DNA of 64,000 bases from Fremontodendron californicum. Taxonomy: Eukaryota > Streptophyta > Magnoliopsida > Malvales > Malvaceae. The position numbers and the translations under genes are program-made. Shown here piece by piece: positions 11,471 through 23,742 of this stretch; position 1 is the first letter of the stretch, and each line of letters opens with the position of its first letter. The DNA lies in the NCBI GenBank assembly GCA_030761205.1, contig JAULJL010000032.1, positions 5,151,134 through 5,215,133 on the forward strand, read 5' to 3'. The notes beneath the pieces were generated by a model that was not told the origin of the DNA, made no database searches, and saw only the letters and a program-made list of their open reading frames with translations.

Positions 11471-12744
11471 ATTTTAGTTATTAGGTTTGGTTTATTTGCC
11501 CTGCATGTTCATGCATTTTTGACCTAGGTTGCATTAAATGTCATGCAAGTTCATTTAGGTCTAGGTCACTATATGGATGCCATGCATTTTTTCATGACAT
11601 TTAAGTTTAAACTCATACATTTCATGCATCATATTTTCTGTATTTTTCATGCATTTCATGTTCATGCCACTTGACTAATGACTTAGGCCAATTAATGGTT
11701 CAAAGTCATGCTCTCATGAGCACACTTGTGCAAAATTAAGATTTGTCAAATTGATTATTCTACCTTTGTGATTTTTTTTTACTTAGCAATTTTTATCTAA
11801 CTTTAAAAAAGTCTTAGCTATTGTTTGCGAGTCATTTTGTGAGTTTTAAATATTTTTACTTTGATTTATTAAATGATTTTATCAAAGGCAAAATGTATTT
11901 TGACAAAGCAGTTTTTTCACCGAGTACTTGTACTTTTTCGATTTTTTTGGGCATTCATCTTTAATCCGAAAATTAAGCGGAGTTTTTCCCGTGTAGTTTT
12001 ATATGTCCTGAGTCTCCAGTATTTTTTTTAGATTTTTTTGAATTTTTAAAAATAGGATAAAAAATTGTGGCTTAAAACTGGACGTTGGAGTCAGAATTGA
12101 ATTTCAAGGAAAATCATTTTTCTGTTTTGGTTAAATTACTTAGAGGGGGCTGATTAGGAAGCTTAGCTACTGATTTTGGGTAGATTCTAAGCATTTTTAA
12201 ACTCTAAAACTGATTTCCTAAGTCTCGGGTTAAGGGTGGTCAAGTCCGGGATTTTAAATTTAGGAAATTAGAGCCATTTGAAAAAGATTTAGCCCAGTTT
12301 TTATTTTTAATTTAAGCTTTTCAAAATTGTTTTCAAACAATCACAAAGTATTTTGGTTTTAGAATATTTAATTTGACATATTTTTCTATGGTAGCCGGAT
12401 ATCTTTTTAGATATACGGATTTCCTTAATTAAAGAAAAAAATACATTTTCATGTATTGCATTTTTCATATTCATGCATTTTATATAATATGTGATTTTTG
12501 CTATGATAATTTCTATGATATTGTTATGATTTTGAGTTATGTTATATTGTTTATTATATGACTTGGAATATTTCATGATATCCAATGCTTTTTATTTAAT
12601 TATTTTTTTTGTTATATTATTTAGCATGTTCATGCATTATTATTTTCATTTTTTTCCATGCATATTATATGATAGCATTATTTTATATTCCATGTCATTT
12701 AAATTATATGCCATATCATTCATATTTTCCATGTCATTTAAATT

Positions 12745-13010
12745 ATTTCATTTCATACAGAATATATTATGTTACTGAGGTCATTTCATTTCATGTAGAA
12801 TATATTATATTACCTAGGTCATTTCATTTCATTTAGGATATATTATGTCATCTAGGATATTTTATTTCATTTAGATTATATTATATGACTTAGGATATTG
12901 CATCTCATATAGAATGTATTATGTTACCTGGGTCATTTCATTTCATTTAGAATATATCATATAACTTAGGATATTTCATTTCATTTAGAATATGCTAAGA
13001 CATTTAAATC
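12745..13010 (+). repeat. About 40-bp ATTTCATTTCAT repeats in LTR A
   Basis: Units of the form GGTCATTTCATTTCATGTAG + AATATATTATGTTACCTA recur about every 40 bp. They are also present at 21060-21370 and 34040-34350. Confidence 0.7.
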
Positions 13011-13448
13011 GTATCATATCATTTAGGGTGCATTATATTATTTTGATTTTGCTATGTCATTTTATTTATATCATGCATATACATATTCATATCTTTTAAA
13101 ATGTTTTCAAGAAGGTAATGATTTTTAATAAAATAAAGATATTCCCGAGTTAAAATAATTCATGAGTTCTCTGTCGGGTTTGTTGGGGAAGATATCATCA
13201 ATTATCATTAATAACGGAATATCTTCTTTAAAATGAGAATGATTAGGAAAGTTTTCCAAAACTAATAAAAATTTCTATATTTTGCCACGTTTGTTGGGGA
13301 ATATAGGAAATTTTTGAATTTATAAATTCCGGATAATTTTCAATTAAAAATGGAATTATTTTTCTTTAAATTGGGAATTACCTTGAAATACTAAATTTAA
13401 GACCGACTTTTTTACCGAGACTTGAGATAACACGCGATTAATAAGATA

Positions 13449-14131
13449 CCGTTTTATACGGGCGTTGTGGGGGTGTTAATCCTTCCCCGCACGTAACCGA
13501 GTCCCGAACCCGTTTCTTTGATTTCTCTGGTTTAAAACGCAGACTTGAAATTGATTTTAAAAATGTTTTAATTAATTTTTAAAATATTTTATAAAATCGG
13601 TTTTAATAGGTGGCCAATCACACCTAGCTAAAAAAGATTGGTGGAGACTCCATGTCTTTTTCAAGGTCATTTTCAAAACCTTTATTTTTCTAGAGGAATT
13701 AAGTCGACTTTTTCTCGATTTTTTTTTAATGGCACGCTTAACGAATAATAAAGTCTTGCGATGAGACTCGTTATTTTTTAGGTTGCGACACCATTTTATA
13801 CTGGCGTTGTGGGGGTGTTAATCCTTCCCCGCACGTAACTGAGTCCTAAACCCGATTTTTTTATTTTGTCTGGTTTATAACGTATACTTGAAATTGGTTT
13901 TAAAAATATTTTAATTAATTTTAAAATGTTTTACAAAACCGATTTTAATAGGTGGCCGAACACACCTAGCTAAAAAAGATTAGTGGCGACTCCATGCCTT
14001 TTTCAAGGTCATTTTCAAAACCTTCATTTTTCAAGAGGAATTAAGTCGTGTTTTCCTCTGTTTTTTCCAATGTCATGCTTAACGAATAATAAAGTTTTGC
14101 AATGAGACTTGTTATTTTTTAGGTTGCGACA
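13449..14131 (+). repeat. Tandem duplication of the LTR terminus in LTR A (342 + 341 bp)
   Basis: Unit 1 (13449-13790) and unit 2 (13791-14131) both start CC(G/A)TTTTATAC and both end GGTTGCGACA, which is the LTR end. The LTRs of copy B have one unit only. The units have several differences, so the duplication is not recent. Confidence 0.85.
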
Positions 14132-14466
14132 GAACTTTTTTGTGAACATAAATAAACGAAATATATTTTATTTGAATTTAGTTTATTTATTTACAAAATT
14201 TAAAATCTTACGTGAGAAATGATTGTATGAAACGATTACTCTACATGATATATTTCTTCCATTCAAAGCATACCACGTAATCAAATTTTTTAAAAAAGTC
14301 AATTATTTATTACACATTACATATAATAATTAAATAATTTCAGCAATTCATTAATAATTATTGTAATAAATAGTTAATTTTTTTAAAAAATAATTACCTG
14401 AGATGATTTGCCGTTTTATATAACCTTTTCTCCTTAACCCCCAAGTCCCGAACTCAATCTCTTTAA
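14132..14466. other. AT-rich spacer, nothing recognised
   Basis: No reading frame, RNA gene or clear repeat could be supported in this stretch between copy A and the MITE pair. Confidence 0.5.
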
Positions 14467-14856
14467 GGCTAGTTTAGCATTGCTGTTGAAAAAAGCTTGG
14501 ATTGGAAAAAGCTTGAGTTGAAAAAAGTATGTTTATAAAGTGTGGTGAAAAAGTGTGGTTTAAAAACTTTTAAGTGTTTAGCATTGTTGTGAAAAGTGTT
14601 GTATGAAATTGAAATGGCAAAAAAAGATATGTTTAAAATAATAAAAGTGTAGAGATGTGAGGATAATAAAGTTATTTTATCAAAAAGTCAGCTTTTAAAG
14701 CCCAAAAGCTATATTTTTTAGCTTTTTGGTTTGGCTTTTCAAACCATGGTTTCAACAGCAGAAGCCAATTTTTTTTTATCTGTTTAGCATTGCGTTTGCG
14801 ATGAAAAGCAGTTTTTGACCTCAAAAGTTGTGCCAGAAGCAATGCTAAATGAGGCC
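14467..14856. mobile_element. MITE-like element, first of a tandem pair
   Basis: It begins GGCTAGTTTAGCATTGCTG and ends GCAATGCTAAATGAGGCC. The ends are imperfect inverted repeats (shared TTTAGCATTGC core, rich in AAAAGC/GCTTTT motifs inside). It is about 390 bp and non-coding. I could not define a convincing target duplication. Confidence 0.55.
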
Positions 14857-14863
14857 TTAGTAG

Positions 14864-15225
14864 GGCTAGTTTAGCATTGCTATTGAAAAAAGCTTGTGTT
14901 GAAAAAAGTGTGTTTAAAAAGTGTGGTGAAAAATTATGATTTAAAAACTTTTAAATGTTTAGTATTACTGTGAAAAAGTATTATACTAAATTGAAATGTT
15001 AAAAAAAAAATGTTTAAAATAATAAAAGTGTAGAGATATGAAGATAATAAAATTATTTTATTCAAAAGTCAACTTTTAAAGTTCAAAAACTATTTTTTTG
15101 CTTTTTTGATTTGGTTTTGCAAATCATGATTTCAAGAGCATAAACTAAATTTTTTTATGTATTTAACATTTTATAATAAAAAAAATTTTAATTTTAAAAA
15201 TTGTGTTAGAAACAATGCTACACGA
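14864..15225. mobile_element. MITE-like element, second of a tandem pair
   Basis: It is a direct-orientation, more diverged copy of the previous element, starting GGCTAGTTTAGCATTGCTA 8 bp downstream. Its right end is decayed (ACAATGCTACACGA). Confidence 0.5.
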
Positions 15226-15468
15226 TACTACTCAAGTTTCTCTTCTTTTTCTTTTTCTCCTTTTCCCTTTGTCAACTCGTTAAGTTGCCCACCATCAACC
15301 CACTTGAAAACTTAAACCCTTCACTCCACTCTCCCACCCCAGGAAACCCAAACTTTAACCAGAAAAGAAAACACTTTTCTTTTCTTCTTTTCTGTTCTTT
15401 TTATAGAACCCATAATTTGGACCCTAATCCAAACTCACCCCATTTTTCATGAAAACGGGTCCTTCAGT

Positions 15469-15778
15469 ATGAATCCTCCATTGATCAATGAGTCATCTTT
15501 TTCAGCAGCCAATCCTTCAGTTTACAGCCTTGCTTTGATTTGGCCTTTCCCAATCAACCCATCTGACCCAAATGTTGTAACTGCAGGTTGATTGGGGCTC
15601 CGAATGAGTAATTTTGGCGGGTTTGGGGAGACTTCGGGTCATAGAGATGGGTCCATGGAGGAATCTACTGTGACTGAACAGAGTGTTGGATGTGGAGGTG
15701 GGAGAAAAAGGGAACGATTTGAGCTCTGGAGATGAGTCTTCCAAGATTGTTTCTACTGCTACAAGTGCCAATGAATTG
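15469..15778 (+). pseudogene. bHLH pseudogene exon 1
   Basis: The frame starts at ATG 15469 (MNPPLINESSFSAANPSVYS) and runs through WPFPINPSDPN to a TGA after VVTAG. It resumes with LGLRMSNFGGFGETS, EESTVTEQSV, GGGRKR, then a frameshift into LSSGDESSKIVSTATSANEL. The donor is GT at 15779. A pyrimidine-rich 5' UTR-like stretch precedes it (15230-15460). Confidence 0.8.
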
Positions 15779-16222
15779 GTGGGCTTTTTTTCTGTTTGGT
15801 TTCAATGTATGGTTTTTTAGCTCTTTTTATGTACTAGATGTGGAGTTGCTTGGTAGATAAAACAATAGTAAGAAAGTTTTTGGAATTTAAGGTCAATTAA
15901 TGAAGATTTTTTTTTCTTTAATTTAAGGTTTTGGGATTGAATTTGATGTGGGTTTTGTTTCATTGTTAGCTTGTTTTACTCAGATTCAGTTCTTCCTTTG
16001 ATTTTACTCCTTGTAGCTTAAGCCAAGTAGTGGGCTTTGCTTGGCTTCAATTCAGTGAGGATGAAAAGAAATATTTTAAAGATTCAAAATTTGCGTTCAT
16101 TTTGATTTGTTGATGTTTTAAGTCACAAGAAAACTAAGTTTTAAGAGGTTATGATAAATGGTTTAAATTGGAGCTGGTTTATATTTTGGTATCATGATGG
16201 CTTATAGTTTAGTCTTTAACAG

Positions 16223-16430
16223 AATGATTTAAATGGAAAAGGGATGAAAACTTCGGGGGCAAAGAATGAAAATGCGGGTTTTAAAGCTGAGGTGAAAGGC
16301 AGTTATGCAGCTGGTAGCAAGCCAGAACAGAATAGTAGACCTGCTGAACCGCCTAAGCAAGCCAGAACAGAATATTCATGTCAGAGCCAGAAAGGGTCAA
16401 GCTACTGATAGTCATAGTCTGGCTGAGAGA
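16223..16430 (+). pseudogene. bHLH pseudogene exon 2 (basic region)
   Basis: After acceptor AG (16221-16222) it reads NDLNGKGMKTSGAKNENAG, then SKPEQNSRPAEPPKQ. A frameshift follows, then IHVRARKGQATDSHSLAER and donor GT at 16431. The words CAAGCCAGAACAGAAT occur twice, 39 bp apart, and the second replaces the residues expected before IHVRAR. A local copying event probably caused the frameshift. Confidence 0.85.
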
Positions 16431-16629
16431 GTAATTCACTTTAATCCTATTGAATTTGCAATTTTTAACTTGAAAACTGAGAAATGTATTTTCATACTGT
16501 TAAACAAACTGTGGATCCACCAGATTCATGGGTCTTGCTAGTTCATGTCATAATGTGAGTGGTAAAGCAGAGTGGTTTGGGCCCTTTGGAGCATGTTCTT
16601 ACTTCTTAGAATAAGTTTTTCCTCTGCAG

Positions 16630-16693
16630 TTCAGGAGAGAAGATTAGTGAGAGGATGAAAATTCTTCAAGATTTGGTCCCTGGATATGATAAG
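16630..16693 (+). pseudogene. bHLH pseudogene exon 3 (helix 1)
   Basis: Acceptor CTCTGCAG, then FRREKISERMKILQDLVPG and YDK, then donor GT at 16694. This is the diagnostic bHLH helix-1 segment and is open. Confidence 0.9.
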
Positions 16694-16748
16694 GTATTTT
16701 ATTTATCTTGTAGTTATGTTGTATTAGTCCTATATCCTTTGTATATTC

Positions 16749-16957
16749 CTATGTTACTCGGACTCTGAGTGTCGGATACGGGCATGTATTCGATAAGGGT
16801 ATGTGCTCGATACAGGCATGTTTAATTTTTTCCAAGTTTTTCCATGTATTTGAGGGTCCTTGGAGGGTTATATCTACATACCCATGTCCGAATATGCGTC
16901 AGACATGGGCGTCCGACACGGATACTTCAAAAAAAATGAAGAGTCGGAACAGCATAG
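16749..16957. mobile_element. hAT-type MITE, copy 1
   Basis: Terminal inverted repeats CTATGTTACTCGGACTC and GAGTCGGAACAGCATAG bound 209 bp. They are flanked by an exact 8-bp duplication GTATATTC (16741-16748 and 16958-16965). An 8-bp duplication is typical of the hAT superfamily. The interior is non-coding and rich in GTCGGA/ACACGG words. It lies in intron 3 of the bHLH pseudogene. Confidence 0.85.
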
Positions 16958-17167
16958 GTATATTCAGGTCAGTTCTGCACTACTCTGCCTAAGGAAAATT
17001 TTTGATGGCTTTAGTGTCTCTTCCTTGTTAGTGATTGTAGACACCTAATTTTGTCAGAACCATTAAAATATGTATGTTTTTTTTCCTAAATTGATGTTTC
17101 GAGTATAAAAACACTTTTTTTATCCTGCAAGTGGTACTTCGAGACTTAGTTTAAGAGGACGAGTATA

Positions 17168-17258
17168 AAAAGTCAAACTCAAAAAAAGTCAACCCCGAAA
17201 AAAGTCAACCTCGAAAAAGTCAACTCCAGAAAGTCAACTATTGAAAAAGTCAACCCAC
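17168..17258 (-). promoter_or_regulatory. Array of W-box cores in LTR B
   Basis: Six AGTCAA words (TTGACT on the minus strand) within 90 bp, homologous to the array in LTR A, with one unit mutated to ACTCAA. Confidence 0.5.
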
Positions 17259-17739
17259 TTTCAAAATCAAGATTTTAAGTTCAATTAAAAAATGGCGAAA
17301 GAATTTTTATAATCTGAGGTCTACATTGAAATATATAGTTCGGAAGTTGGGATTTGGAGATTCAGTAGAAAGAAAATCCTAATCCGAGAAATTTGGGAAA
17401 AGTGCTTAAACAATCAAATTGGTCGAAATTGAAGGTTTCAAATGAAAGATAAGCACTGACTACGGGTAATGGAGAAGCCACTTGCAAGAAAAACCGAAAT
17501 AAAAGTCAATCTGGGAGGAAATCAAGAATTAGGGTTTTTAGTGTATTTCGGTGAAATCGGGAAGAATCACAGAAATGGCCCGACTTGGTAAGACCAAAGC
17601 CCCCAATGGATGAGGAATGATTAAAAAGAGATAGCCCAAGGCTCAGCTTGAAGAAAATCTAAAAATCGGACTTGTTTTGAGCATAATCGGGTTTCTAAGA
17701 TAAAAGGGCAAAATTGGAAAATTTGGGAAAAATAGCAAA

Positions 17740-18390
17740 TAGACTCCGAAAATTCTGAAAATTTGCAAATGTCATTCTTAAATCATTTGAAAGATATTGG
17801 CAAAAGAAAATCTTGATTCGGAGTTCGTTTGCAAAATGGCCAAATCTCGAGTCTCTTATACAGTAATTCAAAAAGAAAAATCCCGAAAAAATAGCAAATT
17901 AGCTCCAAATCTTTTGAAATTTTGCAAATCTCATTTTTAAATTATTTGGAAGAGATTGGAGAAAAAAATCTTGATCGGAGTTCGTTTGCAAAATGGTCAA
18001 ATCCTGGGCCTCCTATGCAATAATTCAAGAAGATAAATCTTGAAAAAATAGCAAATGGACTCCAAAAATTCTGAAATTTTGCAAATCTTATTTTTAAATT
18101 ATTTGGAAGAGATTGGCGAAAGAAAATCTTGATTCGGAGTTCGTTTGTAAAATGGCCAAATCCCGAGCTTCTATGTAGTAATTCAAGCCGATAAATCTCG
18201 AAAAATACCAAATGAGCTCCAAAAATTATGAAAACTTTCAGATCACACTTTTAAATTATTTAGAAGAGATTGGTGAAGAAAAATCTTGATTTGGAGCTCG
18301 TTTAAAAAATGGTAAAATGTAGAGGCATAAAAGGGCATTTTTGGAAGAAAAAATCCAAATAAATAGCAAACGGACTCGGATAATTTTGAA
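17740..18390 (+). repeat. 158-bp tandem repeat in LTR B, about 5 units
   Basis: The AAATAGCAAAT(A/T/G)GACTCC-type marker recurs at about 17742, 17890, 18048, 18206 and 18364. Confidence 0.75.
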
Positions 18391-21300
18391 AACTTTCAGA
18401 ACTCAATGTTTTATTATTTTGAAGTATTCAAAAAAGAAAATTCGAATTTGGAGTCCGTTTGATATTTATTTGCATCCGGGTGGCAAAACGGTCATTTCAC
18501 CCAAGCAACCGAAAAGGGCTTCTTTGGGCCTTTCAAAATATCAGACTTGGGCTGGAAAAGAGAAGTGCTGGCCTGCCAAGGCCCAAACGAAGGAGGAAAC
18601 CTCTGATTTTTCAATCAAATGGACAAAAATTAAGAGTTAGTTAGAAATTCTCTTTGATCAAGCCATGGTGATTAAGCCACATAGGCCAAGAGAGAGTCAA
18701 CATTATTCTTGAGCAGCTGTAATTTTGGACAGCTGATATGCTAATCTAAGGTTGATAATTTCATGATTTTTTCACCTTGAATTATTTGCCATTTGATGGA
18801 AAATTGGTTACAAAAAAATGACAACATCCTAGCTCATTTAGAGGAGCATTCGGCCAGCACTTGGGAGGTGGTTCAGAATTTTAATTTTCAAACTTGATTT
18901 TTGGCTGATTGCTCTTAGTTTTTCTTGGTTTTTCTCTCTTTGGTTGAAAGCAAAAAGAAAAAGTTTAGAAAAGAAAGGAAAGTTTGAAGAGATAAATCTT
19001 GAAATATAGCTTCTTGAGGTTGCTCTTGAGCACCAACTCTTGCAGTTTCTTGATTTTCCATTCTTGTTTTTGCTATTTTGATTATTATTTGGTGAGTTTC
19101 CATTTTAAATAAATATTTTTTTTATTGTTCTTCTTAAGTTCTTTCTTCATCTCTTTCTTAAATATATTTTTTACAATTTTTTTTTATAATATACTCATCA
19201 TGGCCGAATGGCCTACAGTTTTTGTTAATGTTGTCGTTTTGGTTTATTTTATCATATTGTTTATGTTATTTTCTTTGATGTTGGTGTTTTAAATGTTATT
19301 TTACTTCATATATTTGAGTTATATTTTAATTTGGTTGCTTTGTTTGTTGCCATTTATGATTTAAATATCATGTTCTTGCATTTTTAATTTTCTGTTTTCA
19401 TGATGTTTAAATTTGAGCATGTTTTAGATTTAGTATACAAGTGTTTGTGAAAATGCTTGTGTGGTTTTTGCATGATTTGAGTTTTATATTTTAGTTGATC
19501 ATGTTAGTATATCAAGTGTTTGAGAAAATGCCATGCTTGTTGGAGCTTGAGGCCATTCGGCTACTCCTTGTGTTTTGCATTATGTGTTGCATTTTTGCCA
19601 TGTTAGTTGGTAGGTTTTACATTTGCATGACATTTGATTTAGTTTTGCATGTTAGTATACCAAGTGTTTGTGAAAATGCTATGCTTGTTAGAAACTATAG
19701 GCCATTCGGCCACCCTTGAATTCTATCATTGTATGTGCATTCTTGCCATGTTAGTTGATAGGTTAGCATTTGCATGATATTTGGTTGAGTTTTTGGTTTA
19801 AGCATGCCTTGTGTTTGTGATATTGTCATGCATATTTTAGATGTTAGGTTAGTCTTGCCATGCATGTTCATGCATTTTAGACCTAGGTTGCATTAAATGC
19901 AATGCAAGTTCATTTAGGTCTAGGTCACTATATTGATGCCATGCATTTTTTCATGACATTTAGGTTTAAAATCATGCATTTCATGCATCATATTTGTTGT
20001 GTTTTTCATGCATTTCATGTTCATGCCACTTGACTAATGACTTAGGCCAATTAATGGTTCAAAGTCATGCTCTCTTGAGCACACTTGTTGAAAATTAAGG
20101 TTTGTCAAATTGATTATTCTACCTTTGTGATGTTTTTTACTTAGCCAATTTTTATCAAACTTTCAAAAAGTCCTAGCTACTGTTTGTGAGTCATTTTGTG
20201 AGTCTTAAATATTTTTACTTTGATTTTTAAATGATTTTATCAAAGGAAAAAATGTATTTTGGCAAAACAGATTTTTTTTCCACCCAGTACTATTACTTTT
20301 CTGATTTTTTTTGGGCATTCATCTTTAATAAAAAAATTAAGCGGATTTTTTCCTGTGTAGTTTTACATGTCTTGAGTCTCCAGTATTTTTTTCTGAATTT
20401 TTTGAATTTTTAGAAATAGGACAAAAAATCGTGGCTTAAAACTAGACAGTGGAGTCAGAATTGAATTTAAAGAAAAATCATTTTTCTGTTTTGGTTAAGT
20501 TACTTAGAGGGGGCTGATTAGGAAGGTTAGGTACTGACTTAGGGTAGTTTCTAAGCCTTTTTAAACTCTCAAAATGATTTTTTAAGTCTCGGGTTAAGGT
20601 AGTCAAGTCCGGATTTTTTAAACTTAGGAAATTAGAGCCATTTAAAAAAAGATTTAGCCCAATTTTTATTTTTAATTCAAGCTTTTCAAAATTGTTTTCA
20701 AACAATCACAAAGTATTTTGGTTTTAGAATATTTAATTTGACATATTTTCCTAAGGTAGCCGGATATCTTTTTAGATATACGGATTTTCTTAGTTAAAGG
20801 AAAAAATACATTTCATGCATTGCATTTTCCATATTCTTGCATTTTATATAATATATGATTCTTGCTATAATAATTCCTATGATATTGTTATTATTTTGAT
20901 TTATATTTTTTTGATGTTATATGGTTTATTATATGGTTTTGAATATTTCATGATATCCTATGCTTTTTATTTAGTTATTTTTATATTATTTAGCATATAC
21001 TATGTTCATGCATTATTATTTTTATTTTTATTTTCATGCATATTATATGATAGCATTATTCTATATTTCATGTCATTTAAATTATTTAATTTCATATAGA
21101 ATATATTATGTTACTTAGGTCATTTCAATTCATGTAGAATATATTATGTTACCTAGGTTATTTCATTTCATATAGAATAATTATGTTACTTGAGTTATTT
21201 CATTTCATTTAGAATATATCATGTGACTTAGGATATTTCATTTCGTTTAGGATATATTATGTCATTTAGGATATTTCATTTCATTTAGAATATATCATGT

Positions 21301-22171
21301 GACTTAGGATATTTCATTTCACTTAGGATATATCATATAACTTAGAACATTTCAATTCATTTGGAATATACTAAGACATTTAAATTATATCATATCATTT
21401 AGGATTGCATTATATTATTTACACTTTGCTTTGTCATTTTATTTATGTCATGCATATACATATTCATTTCTTTTAAATATTTTCAAAAAGGTAATGATTT
21501 TCAATAAAATAAAGATATTCCCGAATTAAAATAATTCATGAGTTCTCTGCAGGGTTTGCTGGGGAGGATATCATCAATTATCATTAATAACGGAATATCT
21601 TACTTTAAAAAGAGAATGATTCAGAAAGTTTTCCAAAACTGATAAAAATTTCTATATTTTGCAACGTTTGTTGGGGAATATAGGAAAATTTTGAATTTAT
21701 AAATTCCGGATTATTTTCAATTAAAAATGGAATTATTTTTTCTTTAAATTGGGAATTAACTTGAAATACTAAATTTAAAATCGATTTTTTTACCGAGACT
21801 TGAGATAACACACGATTAATAAGGTACCGATTTATCCGGGCATTGTGGGGGTGCTAATCCTTCCCCACACGTAACCGACTCTCGAACCCGCTTCTTTGAT
21901 TTCTCTGGTTTAAAACGCAGACTTGAAATTGGTTTTTAAAATGTTTTAATTAATTTTTTAAATATTTTATAAAACCGGTTTTAATAGGTGGCCGATCACA
22001 CCTAGCTAAAAAAGATTGGTGGCGACTCCATGTCTTTTTCAAGGTCATTTTCAAAACCTTCATTTTGCTAGAGGAATTAAGTTGACTTTTACTCGTTTTT
22101 TTTTAATATCACGCTTAACGAATAATAAAGTCTTGCGATGAGACTCGTTATTTTTTTAGGTTGCGACAGCT

Positions 22172-22189
22172 TGGCGACTCCACTGGGGA
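22172..22189 (+). other. Primer-binding site of copy B
   Basis: TGGCGACTCCACTGGGGA lies 3 nt after the LTR end. It starts with TGG, as needed to pair with a tRNA CCA end. From memory Ogre-type elements use tRNA-Arg; I could not verify the tRNA identity. Confidence 0.8.
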
Positions 22190-23742
22190 CTATTAGAGAG
22201 TCAGTACTAGAATTAGTCGTGTGTTATCAAAGTCTCGGTTTTGTTGGTTTAATTGGTATTTAATTTTAATTCCCATATTTTTAAAATAAAAGAATTTTAA
22301 AAATAAAAAAAATCTTTTAATATGTCCATATTCATGTACATTCATATTATTATTTGTTCTCTGGTTATTTTGTTGCGTATATTTATATGTTTGCTTGACT
22401 GATGCTTTACATTGTTTGATTTTAGTGGGGTATTTAGAATAAGGGTTGTAGAATAGGTGGTGACAGGTTTGTTTTGTTCCTCCGCACACACTGCATTCGC
22501 ATTTGCATAACATGAATCCTCTACCCGGGTTCTGTCCTTTTAAGTGGGAGTAAAGTGACTACGCCTTTGTGATGTTCCTCCGTATGGGCTAGTGAAACAC
22601 TTCCGGAGTATAAAGTATCTAATGCCTTCGTGATAATCCTTCGTACGGGCATAGGAAAATATACTCTAACGAATTGAACCCGCTTTTATCGGTGTGCCTT
22701 ACTAGCCTTCACCGGCGACAGTGAGGAACAATTCGGGGCCTTAGAACCGGTTCACCTTCATATAGTGAATCTAGGCGAAGCCATGCCGGATTTTCGTCAG
22801 ATATACTGAAAATAGGAACACATGGAGGGACATTTCTAAACCTTTTGTTACCTATTTTATACTCTGAAGAAGTTTGGTAGATCGGGCAACGATGTACGTA
22901 CATCGCCCGTAATAAATGTGATAATCCGTCCCAAAGGCACTATGATACCTATTTAAGTAGATATTTGTCGAGGCAAATATTCACTAACTGTTTGAAATAA
23001 AAAATAAAAATCCTTTTTCAAGCATTTTTGCATTTTGCACATTTCATACATGTGTGAATAAAGCATGTACATTTTTTGTTGTATTATTGATCTCATTCTT
23101 TGCAATAAACAGTTGGAAATAATAATCTCATTTGGTGATTTCATAAACCGGTAGTGTTACATGAACATTTGCATATTGTACTATAGTAGGATCCACTACC
23201 CAGAAATTCTTTTGAAAATAATATGATTGGTTTTTCATAGAAAAAAACATGTTTCAAAAAATCATAAATTTGGAGGCAAATCTTGCATAATGAGATTTTT
23301 GAATAATCAAGATTTAGGTCCCACAAATTTCTTGTAATCATTGGTTAATTTATTTGTATCATTTTGACATCATGTCACAATTCTAACATGCATGGTTATT
23401 CATTTTAGAATACATTTGTGATATACATGGTCATTCTTTGTACCTACCTTTGTATTAATTCATTTAGTCTTAGCATGTATCATTTTGACATCATAGTATG
23501 CATGGTCATTCATTGTAAAATACGTTTATGACATGCATAGTCATTATTTGTATATACATGTGCATTAATTTATTCATTTTTTTTAATGCATCATGTTGGC
23601 ATTAGATTGCATCCATAGCATACATAGTCATCATAATTTCTCTGTATATGTTCATGCATTAATCATCAGTATATTCATGCATATAGGAATAGCATATGTA
23701 CATTCACAATTGTATTCTTAATCTCATGACATTTTCATTTGC
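22190..23742 (+). other. Leader of copy B, non-coding
   Basis: A GC-richer block (22480-22930) contains repeated CTTCGTGAT / TCCGTACGGGC words and the 16-bp palindrome. AT-rich degenerate repeats (23340-23700) follow. No convincing reading frame. Confidence 0.7.
22890..22905. other. 16-bp perfect palindrome in leader of copy B
   Basis: CGATGTACGTACATCG, identical to 96-111, again between GGGCAA and CCC, about 700 nt after the PBS. Confidence 0.8.

Larger units (their letters stand above)
1..14131 (+). mobile_element. Ogre/Tat-like non-autonomous LTR retrotransposon, copy A (5' part outside window)
   Basis: The window opens inside the leader of this element. It runs through two gag-derived reading frames, 4.5 kb of non-coding DNA with minisatellites, a polypurine tract and a 5.4-kb 3' LTR ending GCGACA at 14131. 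It is colinear with copy B (22796-35127), whose PBS and target duplication are visible, and this fixes the boundaries. No protease, reverse transcriptase or integrase is recognisable, so it could only move with enzymes from another element. The 5 bp after the LTR (GAACT, 14132-14136) should be one half of the target duplication; the other half is outside the window. Assignment to Ogre/Tat rests on LTR size, gag type and the PBS of copy B. Confidence 0.85.
8736..14131 (+). repeat. 3' LTR of copy A (5.4 kb)
   Basis: It starts TCTAGACACC (TGTAGACACC in copy B, so the terminal TG has mutated) and ends GCGACA. It aligns along its full length with the 5' LTR of copy B (17036-22168). It is about 260 bp longer because its last 341-342 bp are tandemly duplicated, partly offset by one fewer unit of the 158-bp repeat. 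There is no credible reading frame inside. Confidence 0.9.
17036..22168 (+). repeat. 5' LTR of copy B (5133 bp)
   Basis: It carries the same internal modules as LTR A: six W-box cores (17168-17258), five units of the 158-bp repeat (about 17740-18390; four in LTR A), the GTGTTTGTGAAAATG repeats and the 40-bp TTTCATTTCAT repeats (21060-21370). It has one copy of the terminal 341-bp block. It is followed by the PBS. Confidence 0.92.

Noticed and set aside
12307..12836. Several 75-92-codon frames in LTR A as genes
   Set aside because: Extremely AT-rich, on both strands, low-complexity and not kept intact in the other LTR copies.
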